The position numbers and the translations under genes are program-made. Source: Actinomycetes bacterium (GTDB lineage Bacteria > Actinomycetota > Acidimicrobiia > Acidimicrobiales > Acidimicrobiaceae). Taken from it: a stretch of DNA of 37,364 bases. Positions within the stretch are counted from its first letter, which is position 1. The number at the start of each line of letters is the position of its first letter. Shown here one piece after another: positions 17,060 to 26,296 of this stretch. The DNA is taken from NCBI GenBank assembly GCA_021822605.1, contig JAKAQL010000017.1, positions 1 through 37,364 on the forward strand, written 5' to 3'. The notes under the pieces are model-generated. The model was not told the origin of the DNA. It searched no databases and was given only the letters and a program-made list of their open reading frames with translations.

Positions 17060-18445
17060 ATGGACTTCCCAACAAACCTCGGTGACCTGCTAGACAGTGG
17101 TTATAGGCCCAAGACCGTACGCGAGGAGATTCGCGCCAACGTCTTTGCCAAACTTCGTGCGGGCGAGCCGTTAATCGATGGATTGTTTGGTTACCAAGAC
17201 ACCGTGCTGCCGGAGCTTGAACGTGCACTTGTGATCGGGCATGACATCATCTTCCTCGGTGAACGCGGCCAAGGGAAAACCCGGATGATCAGGGCACTCT
17301 ATGAGCTACTCGACGAATGGGTTCCAGTAGTGGAGGGTTCTGCGTTGAATGAGGATCCCCTCAACCCGATACTGCCCAGCACCAGGGATCACCTGAACCA
17401 AGAGGGGCTGAAGGCAGGTGTCGCATGGATGTCCAGAGCCGCACGCTTTAGCGAGAAGCTCGCGACCCCCGACACAACCATCGCCGACCTCATCGGCGAG
17501 GTAGACCCAATCAAGGTCGCTGAGGGGCGCTATCTTGGCGATGCCGACACGATTCACTACGGACTCGTCCCCCGCACCAACCGTGGCATATTCGCTATTA
17601 ATGAGCTCCCTGACCTGCCAGAACGCATTCAAGTTGGCTTGTTGAGCGCTCTTGAAGAGCGTGACATTCAGATCCGAGGGTACAAGATCGCCCTGCCTCT
17701 CGATATCCTCTTCGTCGCTTCGGCTAACCCAGAGGACTACACAAGCCGTGGCCGATTGATTACGCCCCTCAAGGATCGCTTCGGCACTCAGATCACCACC
17801 CATTACCCAGAAATAGTGGAGGACGAGATCGCCATCATGACCAATGAAGCGAAACTGCCGTCCGACCTGGTGATCGTCACACCACAGCCAATCCCGCTGA
17901 TCATCGCGACGATGGCGCAGCTTGCCCGACATCACTCAAGTATCTCGCAACACTCAGGCGTCTCCGTTCGTGCTTCGATCGCCGCCTACGAAGCGGTTAC
18001 GGCAGCAGCAATCGTCCGATCAGTTCGCAACGGAGAGTCGCTGGTAGCGCTTCGAGTGACCGATCTTGAGGCTGCTCTCCCCGCCTTTGTCGGGAAAATC
18101 GAGGTGGAGTCGCTCGATCCCCGGGAGGGTTCCAAGATCGGAAATACTCTCCTGCGCCACGCCATAGGTGCCGTGTTCAACCAGGTCTACGGGAATCAGG
18201 ATGCGACCGGCGTCGTCGAGGAGGTAAACCAATCGCCGCTTGAGATGCGCGTCGACCAGCCAGCCAGCGATTACCAAACCCTGTTAGCGAGGTACCCAGA
18301 GCTTGGCGCATTTGTTGGCCCCTCCCCAACCGGTGATGAACTCCCCTGCTATATCGATCTTGCTCTCGAAGGTCTCGTCGCAACGCGACGACTCTCGCGT
18401 CGAACGACTGTCGACCGTATGACGTTTGGGCCAGACCGTGGCTAA
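17060..18445 (+). CDS. MoxR/magnesium-chelatase I-like AAA+ ATPase
   Basis: A 461-residue AAA+ protein. Walker A is GERGQGKT (residues 67-74). The Walker B region reads GIFAINELPDL (177-187), with Asn181 where most AAA+ proteins have Asp, followed by the essential Glu182; IQVGLLSALEERDIQIRGY and LFVASANPEDYTSRGRL with PLKDRFG complete sensor 1 and arginine-finger areas. The family resembles mycobacterial Rv0958, annotated as a magnesium-chelatase-like protein, but there is no chlorophyll or cobaltochelatase gene nearby. It is paired and overlapping with a VWA-domain protein, the usual MoxR-VWA chaperone arrangement in which the pair loads metals or remodels a client protein. Start ATG 17060. 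Confidence 0.9.
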   Translation: MDFPTNLGDLLDSGYRPKTVREEIRANVFAKLRAGEPLIDGLFGYQDTVLPELERALVIGHDIIFLGERGQGKTRMIRALYELLDEWVPVVEGSALNEDPLNPILPSTRDHLNQEGLKAGVAWMSRAARFSEKLATPDTTIADLIGEVDPIKVAEGRYLGDADTIHYGLVPRTNRGIFAINELPDLPERIQVGLLSALEERDIQIRGYKIALPLDILFVASANPEDYTSRGRLITPLKDRFGTQITTHYPEIVEDEIAIMTNEAKLPSDLVIVTPQPIPLIIATMAQLARHHSSISQHSGVSVRASIAAYEAVTAAAIVRSVRNGESLVALRVTDLEAALPAFVGKIEVESLDPREGSKIGNTLLRHAIGAVFNQVYGNQDATGVVEEVNQSPLEMRVDQPASDYQTLLARYPELGAFVGPSPTGDELPCYIDLALEGLVATRRLSRRTTVDRMTFGPDRG

Positions 18446-20390
18446 GCGTTACCGCTATCACGACTACGATCCTGCGCTCGACTCGGCGGCCGAGGCAGAC
18501 GCGATTCTCGATGCGATGGCCGATTCGCTCTCCTATCACGGCAACGTCTCTGAGGCACTTCGTGAGTTGGTTGCTCAGGGCTTAGGGGAGACACCAGGGC
18601 TCGCGGCGCTGTTAGAACAGTTACGACAGCGTCGTGACGAACTTCTTGCGCGCTACGACCCCAACGGTCTTGTTGCTCAACTCAACAAGGAACTCGACGC
18701 CATCATCAACCAGGAGCGCACAACACGATCCGACGCCTTTGCATCCACCGGTGACGAGCAACATCTTCTCTCAAGCCTTGAGCTCGACGCGCTCCCTGCT
18801 GGACTCGGCGAACGCATCCGAGAGCTGAACAACTACCAGTTTCTCGACGAGAGGGCAAAGGAGCGCTTCGAAGACCTCGTCGACTCGCTCAGGTCCTCGA
18901 TGCTGCGCGAGCAGGTTAATCAACTGCGAAATGCACTCACCACTGCGGATCCCGAAGCGATGGCCCAAATGATGAACGATTTGGCTGGACTCATCGAACG
19001 CTTCAACAATGGCGACGACGTCGAAGCCGACTTCGCCGACTTCAAGCAGCAGTACCCAGGCATCGCTGCTGACGACGAAAACTTTGAGGACTTCATGGCT
19101 CGCATCGCAGAGTCGGCGAGGTTGACACAGTCCCTTCTGAGTTCGATGGATGCAGCAACCCGTGCAGAGCTCATGGATCTCATGGACGCCATCTCTGAGT
19201 CACCCCAGCTTGGAGAAGCTATGTCACGTCTTGGCTCCGCTCTTGCCTCGTCGAATAATTGGGCTACCACCGGCTATGGCTTTCACGGGGAGGCTCCACT
19301 TGGTCTCGGAGAGCTTGAGGATGTCATGGCGACGCTTGGCCAGCTCGACGAGCTCGAGGGTGCGCTGAAGCAGGCTTCAAGTCCCGAACGACTCTCCGAG
19401 CTCGACAGTGCCCAACTGGAGGAGTTGCTCGGCTCCGACGCCGCCGAAGCCGTCAACCGCCTCAAACAACTCGCCGATCAACTCAATAGTGCCGGCCTGA
19501 TCGACCGTGAAGGCGGCAAGCTAGCACTTACAAGCAGTGCCATCAACAAGCTCGGAGATATCGTACTCCACCGGCTCTTTCCAGCCGGACAGGCCCGTCT
19601 CCTCGGTAACCACGAGTCACGACAGATCGGCAACCTAGGCACCGACCTCAGCGGCGAAACAAAACCCTATGAGTTTGGGGACCCATTTCGACTCGCTGTA
19701 CGTGAGACATTGACCAACGCTCTGTCGCGTCAGGGAGGAGGGACTCCCTTGAAGCTGGCTCCTGACGACTTCGCCATCGAACTCACCGAGGAGCGGACCC
19801 GTGCTGCTACCATGTTGGCGCTCGACCTCTCCCTCTCCATGCCGCTCAACGACACCTTCCTCCCCGCCAAGCAGGTCGCGCTTGCACTCTCAAGCCTGAT
19901 TCGCTCCCGCTATCCGCGCGACTACCTCGGTTATGTCGTATTTTCTGAGGTAGCTCGAGAGGTCGATCTTGCCAACCTCCCCAGTGCACAGTGGGACTAT
20001 GTCTACGGCACAAATATTGAACATGCACTACTGCTGTGTCGTAGCAGGTTGCGACATCAACCCGGGTATCGCCAAATCCTGCTCGTCACCGACGGAGAAC
20101 CTACCGCACACGTCGATCCCGATAGCCATGAGGTTTTCTTCTCCTACCCGCCCTCACGCGAGACGATCCAAAGAACACTTGCGGAGGTTCTACGGTGCAC
20201 CCGAGAGAGAATCACCATCAACCTGTTCATACTCAACCCAGACAACGGGCTACGGGGCTTTGTCAACGATGTCATAGCCATCAACCATGGGGAGGCGTTT
20301 TACTCCTCCGGCAACACCCTTGGCTCGACCCTCGTTCAGGAGTACGTTGAGGACAGAATGAAACGAGCCAACCGTCGCTCAGCTTCGTGA
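18426..20390 (+). CDS. VWA (von Willebrand factor A)-domain protein, partner of the AAA+ ATPase
   Basis: About 650 residues. The first codon of the frame is TTG 18426; GTG 18438 (VAKRYRYHDYD) is an equally plausible start. Both overlap the ATPase gene by 8-20 bases. Residues about 20-370 are acidic, helical and coiled-coil-like. The C-terminal VWA domain has a complete MIDAS site: DLSLS at 467-471 (TTG numbering), Thr529 in YGTNIEHAL and Asp556 in VTDGEPTA, so it should bind a divalent metal. It matches mycobacterial Rv0959 in size and partner. The pair likely acts as a metal-dependent chaperone; the client is unknown. Confidence 0.9.
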   Translation: MGQTVAKRYRYHDYDPALDSAAEADAILDAMADSLSYHGNVSEALRELVAQGLGETPGLAALLEQLRQRRDELLARYDPNGLVAQLNKELDAIINQERTTRSDAFASTGDEQHLLSSLELDALPAGLGERIRELNNYQFLDERAKERFEDLVDSLRSSMLREQVNQLRNALTTADPEAMAQMMNDLAGLIERFNNGDDVEADFADFKQQYPGIAADDENFEDFMARIAESARLTQSLLSSMDAATRAELMDLMDAISESPQLGEAMSRLGSALASSNNWATTGYGFHGEAPLGLGELEDVMATLGQLDELEGALKQASSPERLSELDSAQLEELLGSDAAEAVNRLKQLADQLNSAGLIDREGGKLALTSSAINKLGDIVLHRLFPAGQARLLGNHESRQIGNLGTDLSGETKPYEFGDPFRLAVRETLTNALSRQGGGTPLKLAPDDFAIELTEERTRAATMLALDLSLSMPLNDTFLPAKQVALALSSLIRSRYPRDYLGYVVFSEVAREVDLANLPSAQWDYVYGTNIEHALLLCRSRLRHQPGYRQILLVTDGEPTAHVDPDSHEVFFSYPPSRETIQRTLAEVLRCTRERITINLFILNPDNGLRGFVNDVIAINHGEAFYSSGNTLGSTLVQEYVEDRMKRANRRSAS

Positions 20391-20483
20391 GTGGCGGTGA
20401 TGTCGTCAATCTCAGCGTCGGAAAGGCTCCAATGAGGGGTCCAAATGGCCGACTTACCCAGACCATGCTAGCCTCAAGGACAA

Positions 20484-21413
20484 ATGCAGACACCCCGAAC
20501 CGATCCCCCGTCGGGCAAGCAGTATCATTTGACATACGCAGGATACCACGCCGTTGTGGTCGAAGTTGGCGCAGGCATTCGACTCCTTGAACACCACGAC
20601 CGGCCGGTCCTAGAGTCCTACAGCGAGGACGCTATCTGTGATGGTGCTCATGGTGCACACCTTTTGCCGTGGCCGAACCGTGTGTTTGGGGGAAAGTATC
20701 GCTTTCGTGATCAGGAGTATGCGCTGCCCTTGACGGAGGTGGAGGCTGGCAACGCGATCCATGGCCTCGTCCGTTGGCATTCTTTCAACGCCATTCGACT
20801 CACACAGAGTTCTGCGACACTGGAGACGACCCTGCACCCCACACCTTGGTATCCCTTTCGCCTCGTTATTCAGTTCCACTACGAGCTATCGAGCCGAGGG
20901 CTAACGGTTATCACCGAGGTCATCAACCGCAGCCTTGAAGCCTGTCCGTTCGCTCTCGGGCACCACCCCTACCTCTCTCCGGGCAAGGACCAGACCATTG
21001 ACCAGGCAGTTTTCTCGGCCACGGCCACCCACATCGAGCTGGCGACCGACACTGTACAAACTGACACTGCACAAACCGACACTGCACATGGGTCCCATCA
21101 AAATCTTGAAACACCAATGCCTGTCGGAGATCGTATCCTTGACACAACCTTCGCCGTTCATACGGCCGCCCACACGTCCAGTTGGGCGCGCCTAAAAGGG
21201 ACCGACGGCCGGACAGTTGAGCTCTGGGCAGACCAAAGTTACCGCTATCTCCAAGTCTTCACTGGCGATACTTTACCCAGTTGGCGACGTCGCCGAGCCA
21301 TGGCTGTCGAGCCGATGACAGCGCCGCCCAACGCCCTACAGAGCGGACAGGACCTACTCATACTCGAACCGGAAGAGATACTTGCAACACAATGGGGAGT
21401 TCAACTGCAATGA
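20484..21413 (+). CDS. Aldose 1-epimerase family protein
   Basis: A 309-residue galactose-mutarotase-fold protein. Signatures are LLPWPNRVFGGKYRF (about residues 61-75), GNAIHGLVRWHSF (about 91-103), the catalytic His region ALGHHPYLSPG (about 157-167) and the C-terminal catalytic Glu in AVEPMTAPPNAL (about 275-286). It interconverts alpha and beta anomers of an aldose. It directly precedes zwf with an ATGA overlap, so the substrate may be glucose or glucose-6-phosphate. A 45-base in-frame triplicate repeat inserts a TDTxQ-type stretch between the catalytic His region and the next strand. ATG start at 20484. Confidence 0.9.
   Translation: MQTPRTDPPSGKQYHLTYAGYHAVVVEVGAGIRLLEHHDRPVLESYSEDAICDGAHGAHLLPWPNRVFGGKYRFRDQEYALPLTEVEAGNAIHGLVRWHSFNAIRLTQSSATLETTLHPTPWYPFRLVIQFHYELSSRGLTVITEVINRSLEACPFALGHHPYLSPGKDQTIDQAVFSATATHIELATDTVQTDTAQTDTAHGSHQNLETPMPVGDRILDTTFAVHTAAHTSSWARLKGTDGRTVELWADQSYRYLQVFTGDTLPSWRRRRAMAVEPMTAPPNALQSGQDLLILEPEEILATQWGVQLQ
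21045..21089 (+). repeat. Three 15-bp tandem repeats inside the aldose epimerase gene
   Basis: Units at 21045-21059, 21060-21074 and 21075-21089 share the core GACACTGCACAA with few changes. They encode TDTVQ, TDTAQ and TDTAH in frame, so copy-number change would lengthen or shorten a loop without a frameshift. Confidence 0.9.
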
Positions 21414-22828
21414 CCACAACACTTAAGACCGCAAGCGGGCAAAACGTCGATCGATCAGTGGAGGTCTTCGTCATCTTCGGCATCAGTGGCGACCTCGCCA
21501 AGAAGATGACCTTTCCCTCGCTCTATCGCCTCGAAGAGAGCAACAAACTCACCTGTCCAATCATCGGTGTCGCCATGGATGACTGGTCCACGGACGGACT
21601 AGTCGACCACATGAGAAGTTCGATCGCCAGCACCATCGAGAACCCAGATGCGAAGGTGATCGATCGCCTGGCAAGCCGTCTTCGATATCTGCGAGGGGAC
21701 TTCACTGCCGACAGCACCTACCAAGCACTAGCCAACCTCATGGGCTCGGCCCAGCGTAAGCTCTACTACCTGGAGATTCCCCCAGTTCTCTTTGCACCAG
21801 TCGTCGAGGCGGTCGCCAAAAACGGACTTGCCACCGATGCATTTTTCCTGATTGAAAAGCCATTTGGTCATGATCTCGGCTCGGCAAAGGAGCTTAATGA
21901 CCGCCTGCATGCTGTGATCGATGAGCAACAAATTCTACGGATCGACCACTTCCTCGGGAAACAACCTGTGCTCGACCTGTTCTATCTGCGATTCGCCAAC
22001 TCGCTACTCGAACCCCTCTGGAACCGCGATCATGTCTCCGCAATTCAGGTCAACATGACCGAGGACTTCGGGGTAGAGGATCGAGGCGCATTTTACGACC
22101 CGGTTGGTGCTCTTCGCGACGTAGTCCAAAATCACCTCCTCCAGGTCTTGGCGCTCGTGCTGATGGAGGCGCCGAGCCAACCAGGCGACCGTGCGCTCTG
22201 GGATAGGAAGGCCGACGTCTTTCGCGCTATGGCAACGGTCGACCCCTCGCAGGTTATTCGCGGGCAATACCAGGGTTACCAGGACGTGCCGGGCGTACGA
22301 CCTGGATCCAAGACGGAGACCTACGTAGCTCTCCGCCTAAGCGTCGATAGCTGGCGATGGGAGGGCGTGCCTATCTTTCTACGCGCTGGCAAGGCTCTGA
22401 AGGCTACCGCGACTGAGGTCCGGTTGATCTTTCGTCATCCACCAAAACTCAGTTCACTCGAGCTCCCGAGCCATGTCGTACCGAATCAGGTGATTTTGAG
22501 GATCGACCCTGAGCCTGGGCTACGAATGACCCTCTTCTCGAAGGCAGCCGACAGCACAGGCTCCGACGAAGTACATCTGGATCTCCCCTTCGCCAAAGAG
22601 CTAGGGCGTGCTCCGGAACCTTATCAACTGCTCATCAGCCACGCACTTGAGGGCAACCATTCGCTTTTCACCCGTGAAGATGTCGTGGAGGAGACCTGGA
22701 GAATTCTCGATCCTCTTGTCCAGAGCACCACCAAACCAGTTACCTACGCTCGCGGCACGTGGGGACCAGACTCCGCGGTCGATATCGTCCGAGGTCATCT
22801 GGCCTGGCAAGTTCCTTGGACCGATTGA
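21410..22828 (+). CDS. zwf: Glucose-6-phosphate 1-dehydrogenase
   Basis: Taken from ATG 21410 this gives 472 residues. The start overlaps the epimerase stop as ATGA, with GGGGAG about 10 bases upstream; the frame is open further 5' to 21281, but those residues lie wholly within the epimerase gene and are unlike the family. The NADP-binding motif is FGISGDLAKK (residues 23-32) and the active-site/substrate motif RIDHFLGK (177-184), with the catalytic base expected near FEDFGVEDRGAFYDPVGA-type segments (here TEDFGVEDRGAFYDPVGALR). It catalyses the first oxidative pentose-phosphate step, giving NADPH. Its pairing with an epimerase that supplies the beta anomer makes sense. No opcA or gnd adjacent. 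Confidence 0.95.
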   Translation: MTTTLKTASGQNVDRSVEVFVIFGISGDLAKKMTFPSLYRLEESNKLTCPIIGVAMDDWSTDGLVDHMRSSIASTIENPDAKVIDRLASRLRYLRGDFTADSTYQALANLMGSAQRKLYYLEIPPVLFAPVVEAVAKNGLATDAFFLIEKPFGHDLGSAKELNDRLHAVIDEQQILRIDHFLGKQPVLDLFYLRFANSLLEPLWNRDHVSAIQVNMTEDFGVEDRGAFYDPVGALRDVVQNHLLQVLALVLMEAPSQPGDRALWDRKADVFRAMATVDPSQVIRGQYQGYQDVPGVRPGSKTETYVALRLSVDSWRWEGVPIFLRAGKALKATATEVRLIFRHPPKLSSLELPSHVVPNQVILRIDPEPGLRMTLFSKAADSTGSDEVHLDLPFAKELGRAPEPYQLLISHALEGNHSLFTREDVVEETWRILDPLVQSTTKPVTYARGTWGPDSAVDIVRGHLAWQVPWTD

Positions 22829-22883
22829 GCGCAAACGCCGCAACACGAAGAGGCCCCATAACCCAAGGGGTAAGGAGACGTCG

Positions 22884-23063
22884 ATGCCAGATAACGAGGA
22901 CGACTCAGTTGAGGCTGTCGGCGACCCTGTGTGCTGGCTCTCTCGTGTCTGCCCCGCCTGCGGAGCGATCCCCTATGAAGGGAAAATCGATTACTGCCGC
23001 ATGCCGAGTCCCAAACCAGCAGATTGTTTGAGGCTCACACGCGATGACAGAATCAGCCGATGA
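22884..23063 (+). CDS. Small cysteine-rich protein (59 residues), zinc-ribbon-like
   Basis: An ATG at 22884 is preceded by AAGGAG (22872-22877) with 6 bases spacing, one of the best ribosome-binding sites in the window. The 59-residue product has five cysteines (17, 23, 26, 38 and 48), including VCPACGAIP and IDYCRMP, suggesting a CxxC-based metal knuckle. The N-terminus is acidic and the C-terminus basic. It overlaps the start of the DUF488 gene by 20 bases, so the two are likely translated together. I recognise no named family; the strong start signal and coupling are what make it a gene rather than a chance frame. Confidence 0.7.
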   Translation: MPDNEDDSVEAVGDPVCWLSRVCPACGAIPYEGKIDYCRMPSPKPADCLRLTRDDRISR

Positions 23064-23460
23064 GTTAACGATCGCTGCCAATCTCTCTGTCCAGCGGGTC
23101 TATGCTGCCTCGTCGTTGCGCCCAGGCTATCGAGTCCTTGTGGATCGTCTTTGGCCCCGCGGCATCTCCAAGGAGACAAGCTCTTGGGACTGCTGGGAGA
23201 AGGAACTGGCACCGAGTACACCTCTTCGACGATGGTATCACCATGATCCCGAGAGGTTCGACACCTTCAGGGAGCAGTACCAACGAGAGCTGCTTCTCCC
23301 TGAGCGACAGACGGCTCTCAACGACCTAGCCGCCCATGCGGGCAGCCAGCGTGCCCTCATACTTCTGACGGCAACACGTGATCTTGCACGCTCAGCCGCA
23401 CTCGTTCTGGCCTACACCCTTGCACCACTCGTCAGCTCGGAGCAGGACGAACGCGGCTAA
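23044..23460 (+). CDS. DUF488 family protein
   Basis: A 138-residue protein matching DUF488 over its length: YRVLVDRLWPRGISKE (about residues 29-44), ELAPSTPLRRWYHHDPERF (about 54-72), FREQYQRELL and ALILLTATRDLARSAALVL (about 103-121). The WPRG and HDPERF segments are diagnostic. Biochemical function of the family is not established. It starts at ATG 23044, overlapping the 59-residue Cys-rich gene, and is the last gene of the plus-strand run from zwf. It is convergent with valS; the 143 bases between hold a 9-bp inverted repeat. Confidence 0.88.
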   Translation: MTESADELTIAANLSVQRVYAASSLRPGYRVLVDRLWPRGISKETSSWDCWEKELAPSTPLRRWYHHDPERFDTFREQYQRELLLPERQTALNDLAAHAGSQRALILLTATRDLARSAALVLAYTLAPLVSSEQDERG

Positions 23461-23498
23461 CCGCTTCACCGCAAAGCTTGCCGCACTCCCTAGGCACT

Positions 23499-23550
23499 CA
23501 AGCCTCGCAAATCTTCCTCGCACCGAGTCATCCAACGACTTCGAGGCTTG
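23499..23550. repeat. Inverted repeat between convergent DUF488 and valS genes
   Basis: CAAGCCTCG (23499-23507) and CGAGGCTTG (23542-23550) are perfect 9-bp complements separated by 34 bases, and a second short stem (CGAGG/CCTCG, 23542-23558) overlaps it. The location between two convergent stops suits a termination or RNA-stabilising structure, but there is no T-tract. Confidence 0.3.
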
Positions 23551-23603
23551 CCACCTCGGTAGCAAAGATCATGGCTCAATGTTGGGCGGCCTGGTTCGAA
23601 TGC

Positions 23604-26219
23604 TCATCCCACTACCGGATCCATCAGTACTTCGATGGCGGGCATTGCTTCATCCTCTTGCAACGCAATACTGCGCACAACTCCGGCCGCGGCAAGATCG
23701 CCGAGCGCAGCGCCAAGGGCGCGAAGCCGGTCGTTCGTCTCACGAATCACCACCTGCTCTACCGACGTCTTGGGAGAAACCTTATGTTCACTCTTGACCT
23801 TTCGTATCTCCGTCAAGACCTCCTGGGCGGTTCGAAAGATACCCACCGAAGCTTCTCCCCGTTCCGTCGACGAGCCCTCCATCACCCTACGCAGGCCCTC
23901 TCCACTCTGGGGCCAGGCATTACGATGGATGGACTCCTCGTGTGACCACGACCATGCCTCCTCGGTCACGAATGGCTGGTACGGGGCCAAAGCCCGCAAC
24001 AACAGCTCGTTCGCGACTCGAAGCGTCACCAGCGCCGATGCCCTGCCTTCCTCCGACAGCGTCACGAGAGGGAGGTCGATCTCTGTAGGATCGCCGTAGG
24101 CACGCACCTTGACGAGCTCAAGGTAGTCATCGCAAAACTCCCAGAAACAACGCTCAATCGTCTCAAGTGCCCCGGTGTAATCGTTACGATCGAGCCTCTC
24201 GGTGGCTTCATCGAGTGCTTCGTCCACTACCGCCAGGAAGCTCAGATCAAGCGGGTGCGGAGCAACCACAACCGAAGGACTCTCGGCGCGAGCAAGCGTG
24301 CCGAGCACAAACTTCGTCGCATTGGCGATCTTGATCGCCAGACGACGGCCGATCTTCATCTGCCCTTCATCGGCTGCAGTATCCACTCCAGGTCTGCCTC
24401 CTGCGGCCCAATATCGCAGGGCGTCTGAGCCGAAACGCTCCACGAGTGGGAGAGGTGTCACGACATTACCCTTTGATTTTGACATCTTCTTCCGATCTGG
24501 ATCAAGTACGAACCCTGATATCAAAGCACGCTTGAACGGTAACTCGCCAAAGCCAAGTTCACTGCGCACGATCGTATAGAACAGCCAAGTCCTGATGATC
24601 TCCTGTCCCTGCGGGCGAAGATCCATCGGAAAGACCTTCGCAAATCTCTCGGGGTTCTCAAGCCAGCCCCCGGCAAGCTGGGGACTTAAACTCGAGGTCG
24701 CCCAAGTGTCCATCACATCGGGATCAGCCGCAAATCCACCGGGTTGGTTCCGCTGACGCTCCTCAAACCCACGAGGACTCTGGCTGAGCGGATCGACAGG
24801 GAGGTCATCTACTGGCGGGAGAATCGGACGATCGTAGTCGATCGCACCGGACACATCAATCGGATACCAGACCGGGATGGGTATGCCGAAGAACCGCTGC
24901 CGTGAGAGATTCCAATCAGCGTTTAAACCTCGCACCCAATTCTCATAGCGAACCTGCATATGAGGCGGGAGCCAGTCCAGCTCTTCGCCCCGGGCTATGA
25001 AGGCATCACGATGGGGTAGGAGACGGAGGAACCACTGACGTGAGGCAACCACCTCAAGTGGTCGATCACCCTTCTCATAAAATTTGACGGCGTGTTGCAC
25101 GCTGGTAGGCGTACCCAAAAGATCCCCCGACTCAAGGAGGAGCTCAGTGATGCGCTCCCGCGCCGCGTTCGTGCGTCGACGCGCAAGCTCACTATAGGCA
25201 GCATTCGCGCGTTCAGGGTTCTGTGAAGGAAACTGATCAGATCCGAAGCTGATGTCATCGAGCAGACGCCCATCACGTCCGATAATGACTCGAAGTGGGA
25301 GTTGTGCCTCCCGCCACCACGTGACATCTGTGAGATCGCCAAAGGTGCATACCATGGCCGCGCCGGTGCCCTTCTCCGGATCGGCGAGTGGATGGGCGAT
25401 CACCGTCACCGGAACCCTGAAGAGCGGAGTGAGCACCTTTTGTCCGACGAGTGACCGGTAGCGCTCATCCTCCGGGTGCACCACCAGACCAACACAGGCG
25501 GGAAGGAGCTCCGGTCGCGAGGTTTCGATCTCTACTTCGCCACCTCCCGCCACCTGGAACCGGACTCGATGATACTTCCCTGCGACCGGACGATCCTCTA
25601 GTTCTGCCTGCGCAACTGCGGTTTGGAAATCGACGTCCCAGAGTGTTGGGGATGAGCTCTGATAGATCTCACCTTTGGCAAGGAGCGACAGGAACGCCGC
25701 CTGCGAAATTTTGCGAGATCGCAAGCCAACCGTAGTGTAGGTGAGCGACCAATCCACGGAAAGGCCAACCCTACGCCACAACATCTCATACACCTGCTCA
25801 TCGAGTTGCGTGAGCTGCTCGCAGAGTTCGATGAAGTTAGCCCGCGAGACAGGGCGAAGCTCCTTCGCCGTCGAATCGGGCACGAGGTCCCGCTCGTACG
25901 GTAGTGAGGGATCACACCGAACAGAGAAGTAGTTCTGCACTCGCCGCTCCGTTGGCACCCCGTTATCATCCCATCCCACCGGGTAAAACACCTCACGACC
26001 CTGCATACGCTGGTAACGCGCGATGATATCGGCATGGGTATAGGAAAACACATGGCCGATATGCAACGAACCGCTGACCGTCGGGGGGGGAGTGTCGATA
26101 GAGTAGATGGCTTGACCTGGGACACTGTCGTCGAAGCGGTAGACCCCACGTTCCTCCCATACCTCAGACCACTTCTGCTCTAGCCCATCAAGGGTGACCT
26201 TGTCGGGGACGCTGATCAT
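23604..26219 (-). CDS. valS: Valyl-tRNA synthetase
   Basis: An 871-residue class I synthetase from ATG 26219, with GAGGAG 9 bases upstream (a TTG three codons earlier is too near that site). The HIGH motif is in SGSLHIGHVFSY (about residues 50-61), GWDDNGVPTERRVQNYF is the ValRS-type segment after it, and KMSKSKGNVV (about 578-587) is the KMSKS loop. The editing domain (CP1) lies between and the anticodon-binding domain follows. It charges tRNA-Val and edits threonine. The GWDDNGVPTE form matches the shorter ValRS subtype rather than the E. coli type. It is divergent from cysS. Confidence 0.96.
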   Translation of the reverse strand: MISVPDKVTLDGLEQKWSEVWEERGVYRFDDSVPGQAIYSIDTPPPTVSGSLHIGHVFSYTHADIIARYQRMQGREVFYPVGWDDNGVPTERRVQNYFSVRCDPSLPYERDLVPDSTAKELRPVSRANFIELCEQLTQLDEQVYEMLWRRVGLSVDWSLTYTTVGLRSRKISQAAFLSLLAKGEIYQSSSPTLWDVDFQTAVAQAELEDRPVAGKYHRVRFQVAGGGEVEIETSRPELLPACVGLVVHPEDERYRSLVGQKVLTPLFRVPVTVIAHPLADPEKGTGAAMVCTFGDLTDVTWWREAQLPLRVIIGRDGRLLDDISFGSDQFPSQNPERANAAYSELARRRTNAARERITELLLESGDLLGTPTSVQHAVKFYEKGDRPLEVVASRQWFLRLLPHRDAFIARGEELDWLPPHMQVRYENWVRGLNADWNLSRQRFFGIPIPVWYPIDVSGAIDYDRPILPPVDDLPVDPLSQSPRGFEERQRNQPGGFAADPDVMDTWATSSLSPQLAGGWLENPERFAKVFPMDLRPQGQEIIRTWLFYTIVRSELGFGELPFKRALISGFVLDPDRKKMSKSKGNVVTPLPLVERFGSDALRYWAAGGRPGVDTAADEGQMKIGRRLAIKIANATKFVLGTLARAESPSVVVAPHPLDLSFLAVVDEALDEATERLDRNDYTGALETIERCFWEFCDDYLELVKVRAYGDPTEIDLPLVTLSEEGRASALVTLRVANELLLRALAPYQPFVTEEAWSWSHEESIHRNAWPQSGEGLRRVMEGSSTERGEASVGIFRTAQEVLTEIRKVKSEHKVSPKTSVEQVVIRETNDRLRALGAALGDLAAAGVVRSIALQEDEAMPAIEVLMDPVVG

Positions 26220-26281
26220 AGCAACCAACTCCTCTCGCGGCTCCTCGCCGTGACTTCACTCCCGCCACGAGTAGCGGCTCG

Positions 26282-26287
26282 TATACT
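26282..26287 (+). promoter_or_regulatory. Candidate -10 box of cysS
   Basis: TATACT lies 9 bases before ATG 26297, so a transcript would begin only about three bases before the start codon. No good -35 is seen. If real, cysS has a near-leaderless mRNA. Confidence 0.3.
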
Positions 26288-26296
26288 GAAAGAGCG

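Noticed and set aside
26220-26296. T-box or other riboswitch before valS or cysS
   Set aside because: The space between the divergent starts is only about 77 bases and holds no T-box sequence or stem series.
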